A DNA stretch of 64,000 nt. Origin: Minwuia thermotolerans. GTDB lineage: Bacteria > Pseudomonadota > Alphaproteobacteria > Minwuiales > Minwuiaceae. The stretch lies in assembly GCA_021604565.1 (NCBI GenBank), contig BQJF01000007.1, positions 22,855-86,854 on the forward strand. The letters run 5' to 3'. Positions 63,802 to 64,000 of the stretch are shown here, piece after piece. The position numbers and the translations under genes are program-made. The notes beneath the pieces were generated by a model. That model was not told the DNA's origin. It worked only from the letters and a program-made list of their open reading frames with translations, and made no database searches. The first letter of the stretch is position 1; each line of letters starts with the position of its first letter.

Positions 63802-63840
63802 TTGATCCTGATCAAGGTGATTGTTCCCGCATGGTACGAT
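63802..63840 (+). promoter_or_regulatory. FNR/ANR-type box and promoter of the stress protein gene
   Basis: TTGATCCTGATCAA at 63802-63815 is a perfect FNR-family box (TTGAT-N4-ATCAA). TACGAT at 63835-63840 fits a -10. The implied start near 63850 puts the box about 41.5 bases upstream, the class II activator position. The gene is therefore probably induced at low oxygen. Confidence 0.75.
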
Positions 63841-63877
63841 GCTGAGGTTCACAAATGAACCAACGGGAGCAAGCGCC

Positions 63878-64000
63878 ATGTCCTATCGCAACATTCTCAC
63901 CGTCGTTGATGAAGTCGGAAAGCCGGACCAGACCATCGGTGCCGCCATCAAGCTGGCGGAGCAGCATCAGGCCCATCTGACAGGCCTGCATGTCGCGGCC
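63878..64000 (+). CDS. Universal stress protein (partial, runs off the window)
   Basis: Only the first 41 codons are present. The translation begins MSYRNILTVVDEVGKPDQ and continues IGAAIKLAEQHQAHLTGLHV, the usual first strand and helix of the UspA domain. A GGGAG ribosome site precedes the ATG at suitable distance. A perfect FNR-type box upstream fits the known low-oxygen induction of universal stress genes. Whether the protein has one or two Usp domains cannot be seen. Confidence 0.8.
   Translation, partial: MSYRNILTVVDEVGKPDQTIGAAIKLAEQHQAHLTGLHVAA

Overview
The window is high-GC alphaproteobacterial chromosome. Rhodospirillales-like is the best guess, from an AddAB pair of alphaproteobacterial type, a DivL-type tyrosine pseudo-histidine kinase, a ChvI-like response regulator, a complete paaABCDE set, and inverted repeats with CTTGA/TCAAG loops. 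No 16S gene is present, so the genus cannot be named. Almost all of the sequence is protein-coding, with two tRNA genes, several repeat-filled gaps and one visibly AT-richer island.

Layout. 0-4 kb: a two-component system followed by a Tat-exported flavocytochrome c sulfide dehydrogenase pair (fccAB). 4-9.3 kb, minus strand: acetyl-CoA synthetase, a TrkH potassium channel subunit, ApaG and a radical SAM protein. 9.4-11.9 kb: tRNA-Gly(CCC), an orphan phage terminase large subunit and a tandem palindromic repeat block. 11.9-20 kb: a crotonase-like gene with a small partner, the folP-glmM-thiD run, and an opposing minus-strand group (methyltransferase, metallo-hydrolase, cbiD, cobK). 20-33.8 kb, plus strand: an LLM oxidoreductase, ahcY, divL, then tsaE-amgK-murU-addB-addA packed with overlaps or gaps of a few bases, and trxA. 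33.8-40.5 kb, minus strand: murJ-dgt-isomerase-HPt and TPR-ispE. 40.6-42 kb: a membrane histidine kinase. 42-46.1 kb, minus strand: paaABCDE (phenylacetyl-CoA epoxidase). 46.2-47 kb: tRNA-Thr(GGT) followed by an AT-rich orphan gene.

47.2-57.4 kb is the most distinctive region: ten genes in three transcription units. These are SnoaL-phosphotransferase-LuxR-Baeyer-Villiger monooxygenase, then acyl-CoA ligase-SDR-quinone reductase, then Rieske oxygenase-SDR-TetR. Each unit is preceded by a related AT-rich operator (core TTGAATT-SR-AATTA) placed in or over a readable promoter. I infer one TetR-controlled catabolic regulon of unknown substrate.

57.6-59.6 kb holds a PAS_5-like gene and a phage or gene-transfer-agent-type holin/GH108 endolysin pair without structural genes. 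59.9-63.5 kb holds a class III aminotransferase and a divergent GMC oxidoreductase with its small subunit. The window ends inside a universal stress protein gene that has a perfect FNR-type box.

Other notable sequence features are three copies of a long near-perfect hairpin with a conserved loop, two of them inside the paa operon and one near the endolysin, and a dispersed family of short palindromes at 8.0-8.2, 11.3-11.6 and 63.6-63.7 kb.
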